Counted from the stretch's first letter, positions 34,761-48,419 are shown. The stretch is 64,000 bases of DNA from Anoplopoma fimbria (GCF_027596085.1 NC_072458.1:19465851-19529850); one strand, 5' to 3'. The notes: a model not told the origin generated them from the letters alone. Numbers and translations: made by a program.

Positions 34761-37010
34761 AAGGACTCAGGACTCACTTTCCTTAAAAGCTTTAGAATAC
34801 ATGACTAAAACAGGGTAAATCGTGCATTTGTTGGGGATTACTTTTAGCTGCGGATTAATACACATTTGGCACACTAGTGGGTATTTACAGCAGCAGCTCA
34901 GTGTATTTACGGTCCACTTTAAATAAACTACAGTGTGTGTATTCATGTTAATGACAGAACATGTCACCCAGTACAACCGTGTAGTTTTTGGATCATAATG
35001 AAGAGCTATGGCTCAGAGGAAGAACATTTTGCAGACCGTATTTGTTAGTAGATTGATGGATTTTTTCCCATTGACAGCCTTGTCCTTTATGTATCTTAAA
35101 CAAATAACTCCATATTCTGATAGTCAATAACGGGCTGGATATATATTTTTTCTGCAGTGCACACTGGCTCCGTCTCTGAGAGATATTTATAAAACTCCAA
35201 TAACTGCAGCTTCAGCTATTTATTAGTGACGGGATCACAAGTATCACAGCTCAATTCTTCTCTGTCATATGTAATGCATCTCTGGAAAAGACGATTGTAA
35301 TTACAGCGAGCATGCAGTCCACACAGTCGACGCCTTCTGAGCCGGTCGTGTCGATGGGAGGCTGCAGGAGGTGAACTGATAGAAATCAAGTTTATAGATC
35401 TGTGGTTTTCTTTCGCTCGCACCCACTCCTCCACCGGAGGGCTGAGGTTTTAATTGCTGTCTGACCAGGGCTGGTTCTGTGTGAAGATGGGCCGCGTTGA
35501 TATGAGAAGTAAGGGGGGAAGGAACGGATTTCTTTCTCTGTGGTCGTTGTATTGACAGCCTCTCGTCCTGGAGGAGCTGATAAGAACACTGGACCCAGGG
35601 AGACTCATGTGGGAGGAGGATTACATGTCAGTGACGGGAACCGGGCGGTTCTTTTTTTGGGGGGGGGGGGTCTAGTGAGCCTCAGAGGTCCCGCACTGAC
35701 ACTCATATACAACGTCTGAGAGCAAAGGAGCAGGTTGAAATCTCACACAGGCCAACCTTATCACTGCAATTCAACAGCTGATGGAGAAAATACCAGAGCA
35801 GGTGGCGTGCATGAGCAAAGAGCCTGTAACCTTGTAACATAAATGAAACAGCTGCATGCACAAGGAGCATTGTATTCAAAATCAATGAGGGGAAAGTGCA
35901 TTGATTTACAAAACAAAACACAAACACAGGGGACTCTGCTGCATTCTTATATTCACTGGAGCATCCGCTCACACTCACTGAAACAAAGGAGCAGGACTGT
36001 CGACTCCCCGCCTATATTATTATTTATTAATACACGGTGGTTAGCTTTACAAATGATGGAGCATAATTAATAGCAAATACTAATCTTAATTATTTTACAT
36101 TGTTTTATCTCTTTGTGTAATTATTCATCCTTGAACATGGCCTTGTTTATGCCAAATTAGTGCACATATTCCGGTTGAATGTCATTCTTTTCAGGGTGCA
36201 AAATAAGACACAAAAACTGTAAGATACATGAGGTCGCTGAACAAGAATATAGGATGTGAAGAAAATGTAATTTCACTGCAGCCCTTTGTAGGCTGGTTCA
36301 GCTGCACTCTGGTCAGGGAGGAAGCTCCAGGATCACATCACCGATCAATATATGATGTGTAACAAAAAGCCAAATATCAGGGCTCACTAATTTATGTATC
36401 CAACCCTTATGTAAAGTGACATCTCTCCAAACACTTGACTTATCGCTCCGTTTACTCCCTTACTCGTAGCCCTTGAGCCCGGGGAATCCGCAGCACTGGA
36501 GGACAAATTGCATTTTATGTGTCATAGATCTCACTGTCAGAAGTACATTACCCCCACCGAGCTCCTGAGGTCGCCTAGTGAGAGATAATTGCGACCCCTG
36601 CTGAGACGGAGGAGCCCAACTACAGGAGCCACCTTCCATTCATCACAAGGCACTTGTTTGAAGCCACTTCCTTCAGAGTTACAGTGGTACTCCTGGGCTC
36701 ACGCCTGTGATGTTTTTCTCGTAACCTCATAAACAGCCAGGGCCTTCTGCAGATTTCAAAATATGTTTTTTCCCTTTTTTTCAAATTATAGGAAGCAGAA
36801 ATGAAGGTCTTGGGTTCAAATGATCAAAATCTTTTAGGTCCTCTTCTATGATTGGTTTCCCTCGATTTTATCCCAGCTGTCAACTTTGGAGCTGTATGGC
36901 TCTCTATTCATATTATAATATTGTTTGAAATGTCAAAAAAAAAATGTGGATTGTTAAACATCTTTCAGCCAGGAACTTGCTGTTCGTTCCCCATGTGAAA
37001 CTAGAATCAT
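34761..37010. other. Intronic stretch, no gene seen
   Basis: It contains a G11 run after a T run at about 35653-35671 and a GC-richer block at 35220-35640. Small frames on both strands have no known motif. Confidence 0.5.
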
Positions 37011-37019
37011 TGTTGATGT

Positions 37020-37180
37020 TGTTGTCGCGTAACTTGCGTACGTCAATAACGGCCCTTCTGTAGTTACTTTAACCGAAACAATTATCTTTTCTGAAACCTA
37101 ATTAAGTAGTTTTGTTGCCCTAAACATTACTTACACATTTTTCTGTGTAAGTAATGTGTTGCTTACTTTCGAAGGAAAAC
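37020..37180. repeat. Diverged dispersed repeat containing a perfect hairpin
   Basis: Phrases such as CTGAAACCTAATTAAGTAGT and TTTTGTTGCCCTAAAC resemble the tail of the repeat at 15768-16075. Within it, 37124-37137 (ACATTACTTACACA) and 37144-37157 are exact inverted copies separated by six bases. Confidence 0.45.
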
Positions 37181-37651
37181 ACACAAAAAATTAGAAGTGA
37201 CTTTCATAAGATATCAAATGAGGGTCCTTGCATTATATGATCTCATTAAAGCTTTTGCATGCCAGCACAAAAAGCACACTCACACATAACACAGAACGCA
37301 GCAAAGCACATCCCATATGCTGCTGTAGACCACTTTCCACTCTCACTAGCTCTCCACTGTATTATTCAGTTCCAATCTACCTACTATTCTCTCCACATAA
37401 CACAAATAACCCTCCTGGCAATCCGTAGTGTCTGCCTCATTATCATATTTATTTAAAGTATCCTATGACCCATTTCATTCTGACATGGGTTCCTCTCGTC
37501 ATGATTGAGTAGTCCCATATTTAAGGGTAGTCTCCGGAGATGCTGCTGTGTATAATGGGAACATTACTTTTAAGCATAGTCACAGGCCTGTCCTTGTCAT
37601 TAAATTTAAAAGAGAAACACTCCTTCTGTTACTAACTAAGCATTGTTTTAA

Positions 37652-38190
37652 AGTGGCCCTATTATGCTTTTCCACTTCCCCCCTCTCCTTTAGTGTGTTA
37701 TATATATTTTTGTACATGTAAATGGTCCGTAGAGTGTAAAACCTGAAGTCCATGCCTAAAAGGAGTTACCCTCCCCCTCAGAAGCTCCTGAGCTCCTGAA
37801 ACGGCTCCATTGAATTCTCTCCTTCACTTCTGTAACTTTATGAGGTCACAATGTTACGGAGGTGACGTAAAACTCCTTCCTGCTAGTTTGGCCCTCAAAC
37901 AACAAAAAGAGAGACGGAGCTGAATCTACGGAGGAAGAGTTTGTTGAAATGTGAAACGTTGACCAATCACAACAGAGCGGGCTAGCTGACCAATCAGAGC
38001 AGACTTTGCTTTCTGGAGGGAGGAGCAAGCGCTACAATGGAGCGTTTCAGAGAGAGGGTGAGAAGAGGTATTGCAGGACAGCCAGGATGAGAAAAACAAG
38101 GAGGATTATGAGCATTAACGCATGTAAACATGTTGTAACTGTAACTTGAGATAAAAATATGCACCCGGAAAATAGCATAATAGGGCCTGT
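37652..38190 (+). mobile_element. TTAA-flanked TIR element, copy 2, 539 bp
   Basis: The left end AGTGGCCCTATTATGC and right end GCATAATAGGGCCTGT are inverted repeats. TTAA flanks both sides (37648-37651 and 38191-38194). It matches 11419-11895 over most of its length, in the same orientation. It also contains about 90 bases (roughly 37862-37951) absent from the other copy, so this is the fuller version. No transposase frame is present. Confidence 0.8.
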
Positions 38191-38439
38191 TTAAGTTACA
38201 ATATTTCATTATTGCAGATACATTGAAAAAACTGCAGACCGTTAAAAAAAATGAGCCCTCGATCTTTCTATGTTGGAAATCCAACTCACGCGATCAATGA
38301 TCTGTCATGTAAGCAATACGAGATGAAATCCTGAAGATGTTTGAAAGGAGATGGCTGCGGTGCCGCCCCTTTGTAACGTGACCACTCTAATGGACCACAT
38401 CTGATGAACGGTCCTGATTGTACCAACAACACGAGGAGA

Positions 38440-38800
38440 AATCCGTCTGATTGCCAGGTACACACATCAGTACAAGCTTTAATGGCCGAATCTGTCACCG
38501 AGCTCGTTCACAAATGTCCCGCTGTCCTGTGGCTGGTAATAGAAGATTAACAGCAGGCTACCGGCCCACCGGTCCATCTCTGATCGGAGTTATCGAATGG
38601 TTTCCCTTGGATACGTTTCTCGGGACTTGGCCGCGTCTGGGCTCTATTGATCCGCTGCTTGCAAATTTATGGTTATGTTTCTTCAATTTGCACAAAGGCA
38701 AAAATATTGTTGTCTCTGCTGGCATCAAGTCATTGACTTCCTGCAGATGTGTCTCTAGACTATCTGTCCCTCAGTCCCGGGGGAGGGGGGTGGGTTGAAT
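38440..38800. promoter_or_regulatory. Candidate intronic regulatory element
   Basis: A repeat-free, GC-richer block has TTAATGG, CACAAAGG and ATTGTTGTCTC-type motifs. A 115-codon + frame (38451-38798) covers it but shows no known domain and lacks a clear acceptor or donor pair. Enhancer-like conserved sequence is the likelier reading. Confidence 0.22.
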
Positions 38801-41800
38801 CCTCATCTTTTGGGACAATATGAATGTCATCGCTGTTATTTTATCCATCTAATTGACCGTGACCTTCTCAATGCTTTACATTGAGGAGACATTTATTGAT
38901 GATTTTCTCTCCGGTGCTTTAAATACTGTACATGCTGATACAATACGGACGTCTGCATTGGGGGAGCAGATCGCCGGTTTGTTGTTTCAAACCATTCAGC
39001 TGATTTCAAGCAGCAGCAGACTTCCTTGCTCTAGTTGAGTTGGGGTGATGACTTTCTAATCAGAGTGTCTTATTGGATTTTGGAAACCAAAGCCCCGGTG
39101 TTTTCCTTTGAAACCCTATAGCCTAACCCACTCGGCCCTACAGCCCCCCAAAAACTTTAGCCTCAAATTGATTTAACCTCAGCTCCGGCTGTAGCTTCAG
39201 ATTTAGCTCTCCCCCAAACCTGGCAACCCCCGCCTTCCATCCCCACGCTGTCTCGTTTAGCTTCACTGCACGGGGTTTCATTACCTCTGCCTTAGTCAAA
39301 TGGCTGGGAGCTCTGGACTGATATTTCAACTGAGACATAATTAATGAGATGTGCATGTCTGGTTCTCTCTCCTCTGAGCAAAGCACTGTAAGACGTCTGC
39401 TGGGACCAAGTTCAGGAGCGAAGGGCAGCGTGAGGAGCGGAGTCTTGTTGCAGCTACCAAGGTGTAGCAAACGGCAGAACTGTTAACAAGCTATTGGATG
39501 TTTGTTCTATAATGGAGGGGAAAAAAGCTGCATTGACGTGGAATTGGCTAAACTCTGACCGTTTCTACAAATCAACGCAGTACACAGTATACATTAGATC
39601 TGCTTGTTTGGTTCAGGAGCTTCAAATACATCAGGGCTGAGCAAGAAGAAAATGTACGTAAAAATCCTTCACTGTGTCAGGGTTTAATGGTTTAAAACAC
39701 TACTGGTGTCAACCCCACAGGGTCTTCATGAGGGTGGAAATGATATAATATACTAGAAGTAAGGGTGTTGCGATATATCGCTATTCATGACAACCGTCAT
39801 ATAAAAACATATATTATTTATGTTATGTTTTTGACACATATAATACAATACGTGTAAATAATCCATTATACATATAACACAATACATGTAAATAATCCAG
39901 CTCTTCTTAAATCACGCTTTTATACAATTATGGTTACAAACTCTATCTCCACCTTCCTACATATTTATTTTGAGGGGAAGATTTTGCCAAAAAGAGACGA
40001 AACTCACAATAATTGAATTGAAAAATGAATTTCATATCTTCTAATGATATCGTGAATATTGTTTTTATTGTGAATTCTCTTGGCTACAATAAATGTATAG
40101 TGAAAATCTGATATTGTGACAGCTATAAATAAACGTAGACATTGTTCTATGACAAAATGACACGACCAACAAATGCAAAGAAAAGAACGACTATCACAAT
40201 GCTAAAAAAATATTTAAGTATCACATATTGTTTGTAATCGTATGATGCATTCCCATCAATACAATCAGAAGGGTTTGTGATCATTTTTAGAGCTGCAACC
40301 ATTGTTTAGTTCATCAAGAAGTCATCAGAGATAATTTAAACTGCAACAATCTAAATAACCTATTCATTGTTCAAGGAATTAAATGTACTCCAACATGTCA
40401 AGATTTCAGGTTCCCACGATTAAATGAGCATGATCAACTGCGATATTGACATTTAAAATGCGTGCTACTGCTGCCTATCAAATCAAGCTCTTCCTACAAT
40501 GACGACGAAGACCCTTTTCAAAAAGAAATAAATAAATCACCTTTTTTAATAATCCTTAAAAATTACCAAAAAAAGTGGACTCCTGCTACTATTCTCACCA
40601 GAAACTGATCCAGATCAATAAGAACTGTAAGTTTTAGTTAGACACGCAAAAACAAAAATAAAAATGCACCATATTCAGGTGAAGAAACACCTCATTTAAG
40701 TCGTATTTGATGCAAAGATTTATAGATAAACAGGGCTCTAGCACAACATGTAAGTGAAATAAATGCTCTGTTTATTCAAATGGTAAAGAGCAATAAATAT
40801 ATGTTGTTGTGATGATCATTTTGGCCACATTCATGCAAGCCCTGTGAAGAACTGTGACCAGTTGTTTCATCTTCAAGAGCACTTTCCCTGGATGTGAAAG
40901 TGATTCAGCACTTGGCTTCAGAATCATTTCTAGTGAAAGGCATAACTCTTCTCATCACATGTTAAATGCTTCGCACTCACAGGTCTGCATGTGTAAAAGT
41001 TGAACTCCGGTCTAAATTGCTCTCAGATAGTCAGAGCCAGAAATGGAAGTGGTGAGACTTGGCATTGTATTTCCTGAACGTAAAGCCAGCAGCGGTGCTA
41101 AAAAGGGTAGGGAAGGAGAGCACCAACAGTCAGATACATGTTTTATTCAGTAAAGGCTTTTCTAACACTACGGCACAGTGTTTAAAGCTCTGGAAGCAGA
41201 GTGACAAACAGCACAATTACAACAAAGCACAATGTTCTTTTTTTTGTTCTTTTTTGCATCACTGTGTAATGACGGCTCTGGCACTGCAGAGCAACGTAAT
41301 TGTATTTAGAAGCAGCTTTCTGGCTCCTGATCAACAACAACTGTTTTCAAATTTCACCACTTGACATAGTGTCTTCAAATGAGCAAATCCGGCGCAGATA
41401 CTTATAAAAATAACTTGGGGTAACCTTACGATAGCTTTTGTGCTTGTTTATTCCCTCCTGGTATGAGGTGAATAATATTTTGTTCGAGAGGATGTAGAGG
41501 TTATGTGGAACTGATTTTCATAAAGAATCTTTTAGAAAAGTGTTTCTAGGAGTCAAGAGTGTGTTATTTGTACATTTTCTTATTTTTCACAGTATTAAGT
41601 GAGCAGGATTGGGAGATATTCTCCCCCAGCAGCAGAGTTAACGACACATAACAACATGGATGACCCTATAGCTGCTGAGATTCCATCCCATTATCACCTG
41701 CCCACAGTTGGCATGTGTGCTTCAAAGGCATGTTTCACACCCGGGCTCTCACGGCGATCACTCAATGGACAGTTTTCTCTGCCAAATCTCCTGCAAACAC

Positions 41801-44200
41801 ACTTTCTATTATCTTCCATTGTCACAGCACAACACCAGTCCAGAAGCTTTTGTGCAGATTTAAAATAACTCATTAACAATGCAAGGTGACATTTAATTCA
41901 GGACCGTCTTTAAGCACCAACTCGGACCTAAACTGCGAGAACTTGACGACGGCGGTGGACAGCTGCCTCCTCTACATTATAACTCGAGCCATGCTAATGA
42001 TGTGCAGTGGGTGGTGATGCACTGAGACATTGCACATGGCTCTGTCTCGGTGTGAGAACGGATTCTGTCTCTCAGATGACATAAAGCCACGTCTTCAATG
42101 TGTTGTTCTGTGAACTGTCATCCTGAAGAGAATGCATAACCCTTCACAGATTTTTTTGATTTTTTTCTCATTTTCACAGCCTTTATTTTCTCAGACGTCT
42201 CACGTCTCGGGTCTGACATTGACACCGCTGTCAAAGATAACCGTCAGACAATACACCCAGAGCTACATTGCCGGCCTAAAACACCGATGTCTTACCATGC
42301 AGTTAAGATGCTCAATAATTGAAGAAACGATCCCTATTATTTCAGTTTTTCCCTCCCCTTGTATTTTTTCCTCCTGTGGTTGTTTTTTTCTCCCCGCGCT
42401 GGTTTCTTGAGTGTAGCGGCGTGGCAGTGGGTGATAACACGCGGCAAAATATGGTTAACATGTTTCATGTGACACTTCAATTTCTTCTCTGTCAATCAGC
42501 GCGGCTGCTGTATCTCTCTTATTGCTCTGCTAGACTGACAGCTCATGATAGATCTAGTTCTCGGCTCGCGGCGGAAATGTGTGATTACATGGACGAGCAT
42601 GCAAACAAATGCAAGTGAGACATGCTCGGACTGCGTTTGCTCATAATCGCACTGCAAAAACTCAACCTTGACAAGTCGTTTTGATAAGGATTGAGTCCTA
42701 AAACGAGAAAAGACACAGATTGACACTTGAATCAGAGAAACCTTAAATCAGTGTGTGTATTTTAATCCTGGACTAAATGTTTTGTTTTTTGCTACCTTCA
42801 AAAGAGCAGAACCTCATGATTTATGTCAACGGCTGCATCTAAAATAATCTGAAATTCCCATGAAAATTGATTTTGTTTACAGTAAATCCTGCAGAAATCT
42901 GGCCATGGAGGTGATGACTCCCGGGGCCCTCCCTTAAGCCCGCTGTGGCCTCGGAGAGATTGTCATAAAAATGGCCGTCCTGAAGAGACAGCCGGCGGCT
43001 TTGCTGAGTCGACAGCCCCACTGTATCCTAGAGTCCATTAGCTCTACCTGCCCCTTTTCTCCACAGGATCCCCACAGCACTAAATGAAGCCAGGCATATT
43101 TTCATCTTCCTGACAGCCTGGCTACGGCTGCAGCCATGGGAGATGGAGGTGTGTGTCAGGCTGCACATTCTGCCGCATTTCTGTCGGCAGGGTTGGCCCA
43201 GAAGCTGATCCACAGCCCGCCATATCATTCATACAGGACGTTGGTGCTGTTTTAGAACAGATACCATTACAGAGAGGAAAGGGGAGAGTTGTGGTCACCA
43301 TTCCCTTAAAAAGTCAGTACATTGCTTACACTTTTGGAGAAAAATGTCATTCTTAAACACCTTTGCTGTTTTATTTCTCAGAGGCTGAAGTGCTCTGGAG
43401 GCAGAAATTGAAAATTGTTTAGTTCAGGTTAAATGGGAGATGCCAAAGCCCCAATGGAAAGGCAAGAGGTGAGCTCATGTTTTAAGCTCAAGCTTCTAGC
43501 TGAAAAATAAATAAATATCAGAGTTGTCCAAGTTAGCTAGTTAACCCTCGAGTTCAAATGAGCGATACCAGCCTGCAGCTACGGTATCTAGGCAACATGA
43601 GAAATGCAGTGGTGTAGTGGTAGCTGAAAAAGTTTCTCCACAAATCTACACCTACAGTGCCTACTGAAGGGCTCTATCTCAGCAGTACGAGTCTTAGGGA
43701 TTGTATAACTCCAGAGCAGCAATACACGTAGCTGTTGACAAAAAGAAACACCAGTTTTTCATGAAATATAAAGAAGCTGCAACACAAATTCATCCTCTGG
43801 ACATTTACTGCTGTTCTGATGTGTGGTTCACTTCTTGAAAGGCTGTTTTTATGGTGCTGTGTTGATGACAAAATATTCTTAGCTAAAGTCTATTCACTTG
43901 CTTTTTTTCTGGAACTTTGAACTGATTGAAGAACTTTGAAGCTGATTTCTGCGTCTCTCTGAAGCCAGAATTATTCTTCTGAAAAGATACAAGAAAGAAT
44001 CTCTGTATCCATGCATTAGAATGAAGCATCGCAGCGCACACGAAATGCTCAAATTAATGTACATTATTTAACTTTTGGTATTATTGATTGTACATCGTAC
44101 AGAGGGAAAAATAATCGTACAAATATGATACTTATCGCACCCCTAGCAATGCTGAGTACGAGAAGCCCTTTTTGCTTCACTTGTAATTACTTAATCTTTT
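38801..44200. other. Intronic stretch, no gene seen
   Basis: It includes a two-unit tandem duplication at 39836-39900, AT-rich sequence to 41000, and a GC-richer block at 42840-43230 without a recognisable exon. Frames near 100 codons at 39138-39470 (-), 41059-41364 (+) and 42132-42618 (+) have no motif or splice support. Confidence 0.45.
39836..39900. repeat. Two-copy tandem duplication (~34-bp unit)
   Basis: The unit ACATATAATACAATACGTGT then AAATAATCCA repeats once with a few substitutions (ACATATAACACAATACATGT). Confidence 0.75.
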
Positions 44201-44214
44201 GTTGGTATACAAAC

Positions 44215-44490
44215 ATGGATTAGTGCAGCTAAAACCTCCCCACTCCTCATTTTCTCCTTTAGTTTAACCTTATTCCACATTGTATGAAACCTTTACCAGT
44301 ATATTATGTTTTGCCTTATTCCAACACATAAACGCCTTGTCATTCGATCCATTATTAAAAAACAAATATTGAGTAGTGCAGCTTAAATCTCCCTCACTCC
44401 TTGTTTTCTCCTCGAGTATCTTCTGTTTCTCCTTATCCCAGCACATGAATATATGGTCATTTGATCCATTATTAATATACAAATATTGAT
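44215..44490. repeat. Diverged two-copy tandem duplication (~150-bp unit)
   Basis: The order GTGCAGCTAAAACCTCCC, TTTTCTCC, CCTTATTCCAACACATAAAC, TCATTCGATCCATTATTA and CAAATATTGA recurs as GTGCAGCTTAAATCTCCC, TTTTCTCC, CCTTATCCCAGCACATGAAT, TCATTTGATCCATTATTA and CAAATATTGA. Opposite-strand translation shows NNGSND...FMCW twice, but has no other coding support. Confidence 0.8.
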
Positions 44491-46489
44491 AACCGAGCCA
44501 GAAATCATTTTAAGTATCAAAGAAAACAGCCATGCAAAGCTCTCTGAAGGACAGGGAAGCACACATCAGAAGAAACAGGTAAAAACACAAGGTTGGATTT
44601 TTGCACAGTTTATCTATGAATAACATAGTGAAGTTTACTGAATGCACGCTGAAAAAGAAGTGTCTGCACTTCATATACCTTAACCACTGCATACAGCTCA
44701 TGTATAAATTAAAAAAAAAAAGTCTTCGTACTTTTATTCATATTTCACAAATGTTCTTTCACTTCCATTTAAGTTTTGCTGCTCGTATAACTCCCCAAAA
44801 GCATTGTGTTTTTTTCTCCTCGTTCTGCACTTTGAGAGTTAACCCAACCATCTGCCTCCAGAGCAGCTCTGCCTCTGAACAATGTTTGTTAGAACAAAAA
44901 ACTCCAATCTTCAGAATGAATGTCACCCCACAACACTAGCTATACCCAGAGTATTTATGTGCATTTTGAAGCTGCAGATGCTAGGGGAGAAAGCTTTCAG
45001 AGATGTGGAGGAGTTGGCGCAGCAGCTCAATATTAAACCGCGGTGGCCTGTACAAAAGCTAACCGCCCACCCAAGTTAAAGATACATTTGAATGTGTCTG
45101 TTTGCCAAAAAAATGACTAAGTGCCACGGTGAAAAGAAAAGAACGCGTGCAGTCAAGAGCCATACGTGTCATTGTGTCACCCTTTTTGTGCAGTGTGTAG
45201 TCAACAGAGAAAAGCACACTAATAATTTACGCTTCCTTCTCTCAGAGAGCTCACGCCAAAATGTGATATAATTGCATTCCCCATAATGAATCTCCATCCC
45301 CTGTTATTAATTGCTCAGTTTTGAACAAAGTGAAAACAAACACAAAGGCAACTTTGCGAGCCACAAAGGCTACATCCACTCCCATCCACTGTGGGTTTTG
45401 TTCCCACTCAACATTCGAGCTGTCAGTCAACAGCGAAGGAGTTCTACCGAAGCACTGCCGTTAAAAAACGTTCCTCTCTCGCCACTGCTCTCCTGCCTCG
45501 TCCACTTACGGCTTTAATTCCCTCCATCTTGATATTGTTTGGAGTCACGGTAAAGTTGATGCGGTCATGAACACGCAGGTTACTGAGTGTCGACGTATCA
45601 TCCCCTGTGGTGTGTGGTTGATAATGAGCCTGGGAGATGCTGCACCAATAACTCCATGAACTCTTTTTCATTTCCTTAATCTCTGCCCGCAGGCCAATCC
45701 AGTAACACTGACTCATTATTTTCCATCAATTTGCTTGCTACTTGATCACACATATCGCCTCCTATGGGGTAGGATAAAGAAGGGAAGAAAAACGCTCCGT
45801 CATTCAATATCTTTAATAAAGATGGTGAATCAATCTCCTTGTTAAGCCCCAACGAAGGATGATTAATTGCAGATTTCCTTGCAAATTCAAGCCCGGGATC
45901 AACTTGTGGCTTCAGGCTACCGGACCATAGAGGTAAAAAGTGGCCTCAGGACAAGCACTGCCTCCGATTCGGGCTTTGACCAAGCACAATGAGCCTCACA
46001 AAAGGGTGCATATTCTTTTCATCGCCTCTCCTCATTTTCTTCCCCTTAATCTGGTCACCAAGCCGGCTCCCCATTGCGGTTCTCTGCAATATCCTCTTTC
46101 ATAAAATCCCAGGTTTGATGTGCTTCCCGGGGACCTAGTAAGTGCTTGGCAGCGCATGCCGGGTGACTCAGCGAACACGGACTCCGCAGGCCGACACTAT
46201 CGCTCCTACAGCAAGAGCCTGAAGCCAGGCTAAGCACTCACAATTGATTTAATCACTTGGAAAAAGGAGCAGAATATAGGGAGGTTCTGTTCATGTTTCC
46301 CCCCGCCTGCTTTTAAAAGCTTCGCCGCATACAAAAGGTTAATCTGATATAGTGACCTGCTGGAGACCGGGTTATCAAAGTAGCAAGGGTTGTTTTCAAG
46401 AGGGACTGCCGATTAATTAATCAATAATGCCATCCGCTGGGTTTTAAAACACAGTATAGGACTTTCTTTTGCTTTAAAATTCATGTTAA
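44491..46489. other. Intronic stretch with a candidate conserved block, no gene seen
   Basis: No exon is recognised. The block at about 45830-46430 is repeat-free and GC-richer, and ends with GATTAATTAATCAATAATGC, a cluster of overlapping homeodomain-type sites. A 112-codon + frame at 44601-44939 is Lys/Ser/Phe-rich without a motif. Confidence 0.45.
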
Positions 46490-46915
46490 AAAGTGTTGCG
46501 TCGATAAATATAGCGATATATAGATGTTCCGATACCAGTGGGTACAAAACAATCTTCCTCTTATTGTTGATTATTTATTTCTGAGAAACATGATGAATCA
46601 TGATAATTTTCACAACATTACATTTGAACGCATCAGGATAAAGTTATCATTTATCGTCGCACAGTAATCATTTTTACTGATTTGAGCATGAAAGCATCAT
46701 AATGTAACTCAATGCAACCTTTGTTAATGTTAGCTATTAGCTCTGTTTTTTAACCCACTGGCTGCTTACAGCTAACGTTAACACATGTTGTTAATGTTAT
46801 GATAATGATATATCAGATCTGTGTATAAACTCACATACTCGCCGATACCAGATCCAGCATTTTAGGCAGTATTGGAGGCGTTTCCGATATTAGCATCAGT
46901 ATCGGGAGTTTTTCT
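46490..46915. repeat. Probable degraded dispersed element with GATACC motifs
   Basis: The left part has GTTCCGATACCAGTGGGTAC and the right part has CTCGCCGATACCAGATCCAG and TCCGATATTAGCATCAGTAT. These paired phrases are familiar from a dispersed teleost element. Boundaries are uncertain and no coding capacity is seen. Confidence 0.45.
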
Positions 46916-48400
46916 AGCAAGGGGTCACTCATAATAATAAACCTAATGAGAAAATATCATCTGAATCCTTATCTTTCCTCAGCTTTACTGAGCTTTGGCG
47001 TGAGTTTCATCTCAGTGTTTCAGCAGAGAGATGAACATAGTGGAGCACTTAGCAGCCATAGAGACTAATATTTTCCTCATGAGTTGGTGGAGACCAAAAA
47101 AGAGGTTGAATAATGGATTTACATTCACCAGGTGGTAAATATTGCTTGTCTTCATAAACAGCTGGATGTGTAAATAAGCAACTGTCTGCTGAAAGGCTCC
47201 TGTCAGATCAGAAAAAAATGATATAGGTCTGTTTTGAAGGCAAAGAAAAACAACATATTTTGTCATTAAGCATGGATTAATTAAAGAACCAACCACAAGG
47301 TTCGTTGTGATTAACTGCAGACCTACTTGCAAAAAGCAAAGAAAGACAAATAAAGCAGCATCAGTTGACAAACTTCTTTGGTTAAATATACTTGGTTTAG
47401 TTTCATTTGAACCTTTGGTGACTTTAATCATTAATGCAACATCAATTACCAATGACGATTAAACTGTTGACTATCATTGAGATGTCCCAGAACAGTGTTA
47501 ATGGACACTTGCCAGCCATTAGAGTATTTTTCATGAAAATGGTCTATTAAAATGACCCACATGTTATGCCAATGATGTCGCAATTATTTACAGCCATAAT
47601 TGCTTCATCTGTAATTGTACAGCTTTTGCCTTGAGACGCACTTCTAAGGAATTAACAATTAGATACTAAATTTTGTACTTTGATTTCTTGTTTCAGTTAT
47701 TTTCCAAAACAAACCAAGTCTTTAAACTGTAAAAAGAGACTTTTGCTCTAATTTGTGTTTCCGCCATCCATCCAGCACATGGCTGTGGGATTTCCTTGCT
47801 CCAAAGCTTGATGATGTAGTTGAGCAAATGTCAAGGGCTTACTGAGGACTCAGTTTGTAGCTGTGAAACTCGAGGACAGCCCCTCGACATAGACACTATG
47901 AGAGGAAATGTGAAAGAGCATGTGTGTGTTTAGCGAGTTGGGCGAGGGGGGGGTTAATTTGCACCTCTTTGCTCTCGTTCATTCCCATTCCTCATTATTT
48001 ATTTAGTCAGAGTACACTCTTAAGCAGCGTGACCTTTTAGCTCAGACCTCATTGGAGTGGCTTGTGTTGCCGTCAGCTGGCCCTAAAATGCTTCATTCAT
48101 ACTCGGAGAGGCAATGATGATCCCCGGTGTCATAACCTGTAAAAACCACACGCCAAGCCGCGGCAGAGGAGTCGCTCCGCTCGTAGCTCCACTGAAAATG
48201 ACAAAGAGATAAGAAAATATGTATGAAAACAATATGGGCTTCTTTCCCGGCAATTAGTCTTGACTGAATCGATGAGCGGCTGGATTGTCTTTGTTTTTCA
48301 GCGCTGCTCTGGGCTCGCGGATGATATTGGTAGATGTACACAAGTCATTTCTGCAAAAATGATATCAGATTTGTTTAGAAAAGATCTTCTGCAAGGGGTC
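46916..48400. other. Intronic stretch, no gene seen
   Basis: The minus frame at 47012-47452 (146 codons) is the longest non-repetitive frame in the window. It is rich in Leu, Phe, Asn and Thr, has no recognisable domain and starts near mid-frame Met codons without promoter or splice support. I treat it as a chance frame in AT-rich DNA. Confidence 0.45.
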
Positions 48401-48419
48401 TCTCAGATCCACTGCTTGT

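Noticed and set aside
38451..38798. 115-codon + frame
   Set aside because: No domain, no paired splice sites; GC-richer non-coding DNA explains it.
47012..47452. 146-codon minus-strand frame
   Set aside because: It has AT-biased, Leu/Phe-rich composition, no domain, no splice or promoter support; expected by chance in 64 kb of AT-rich DNA.
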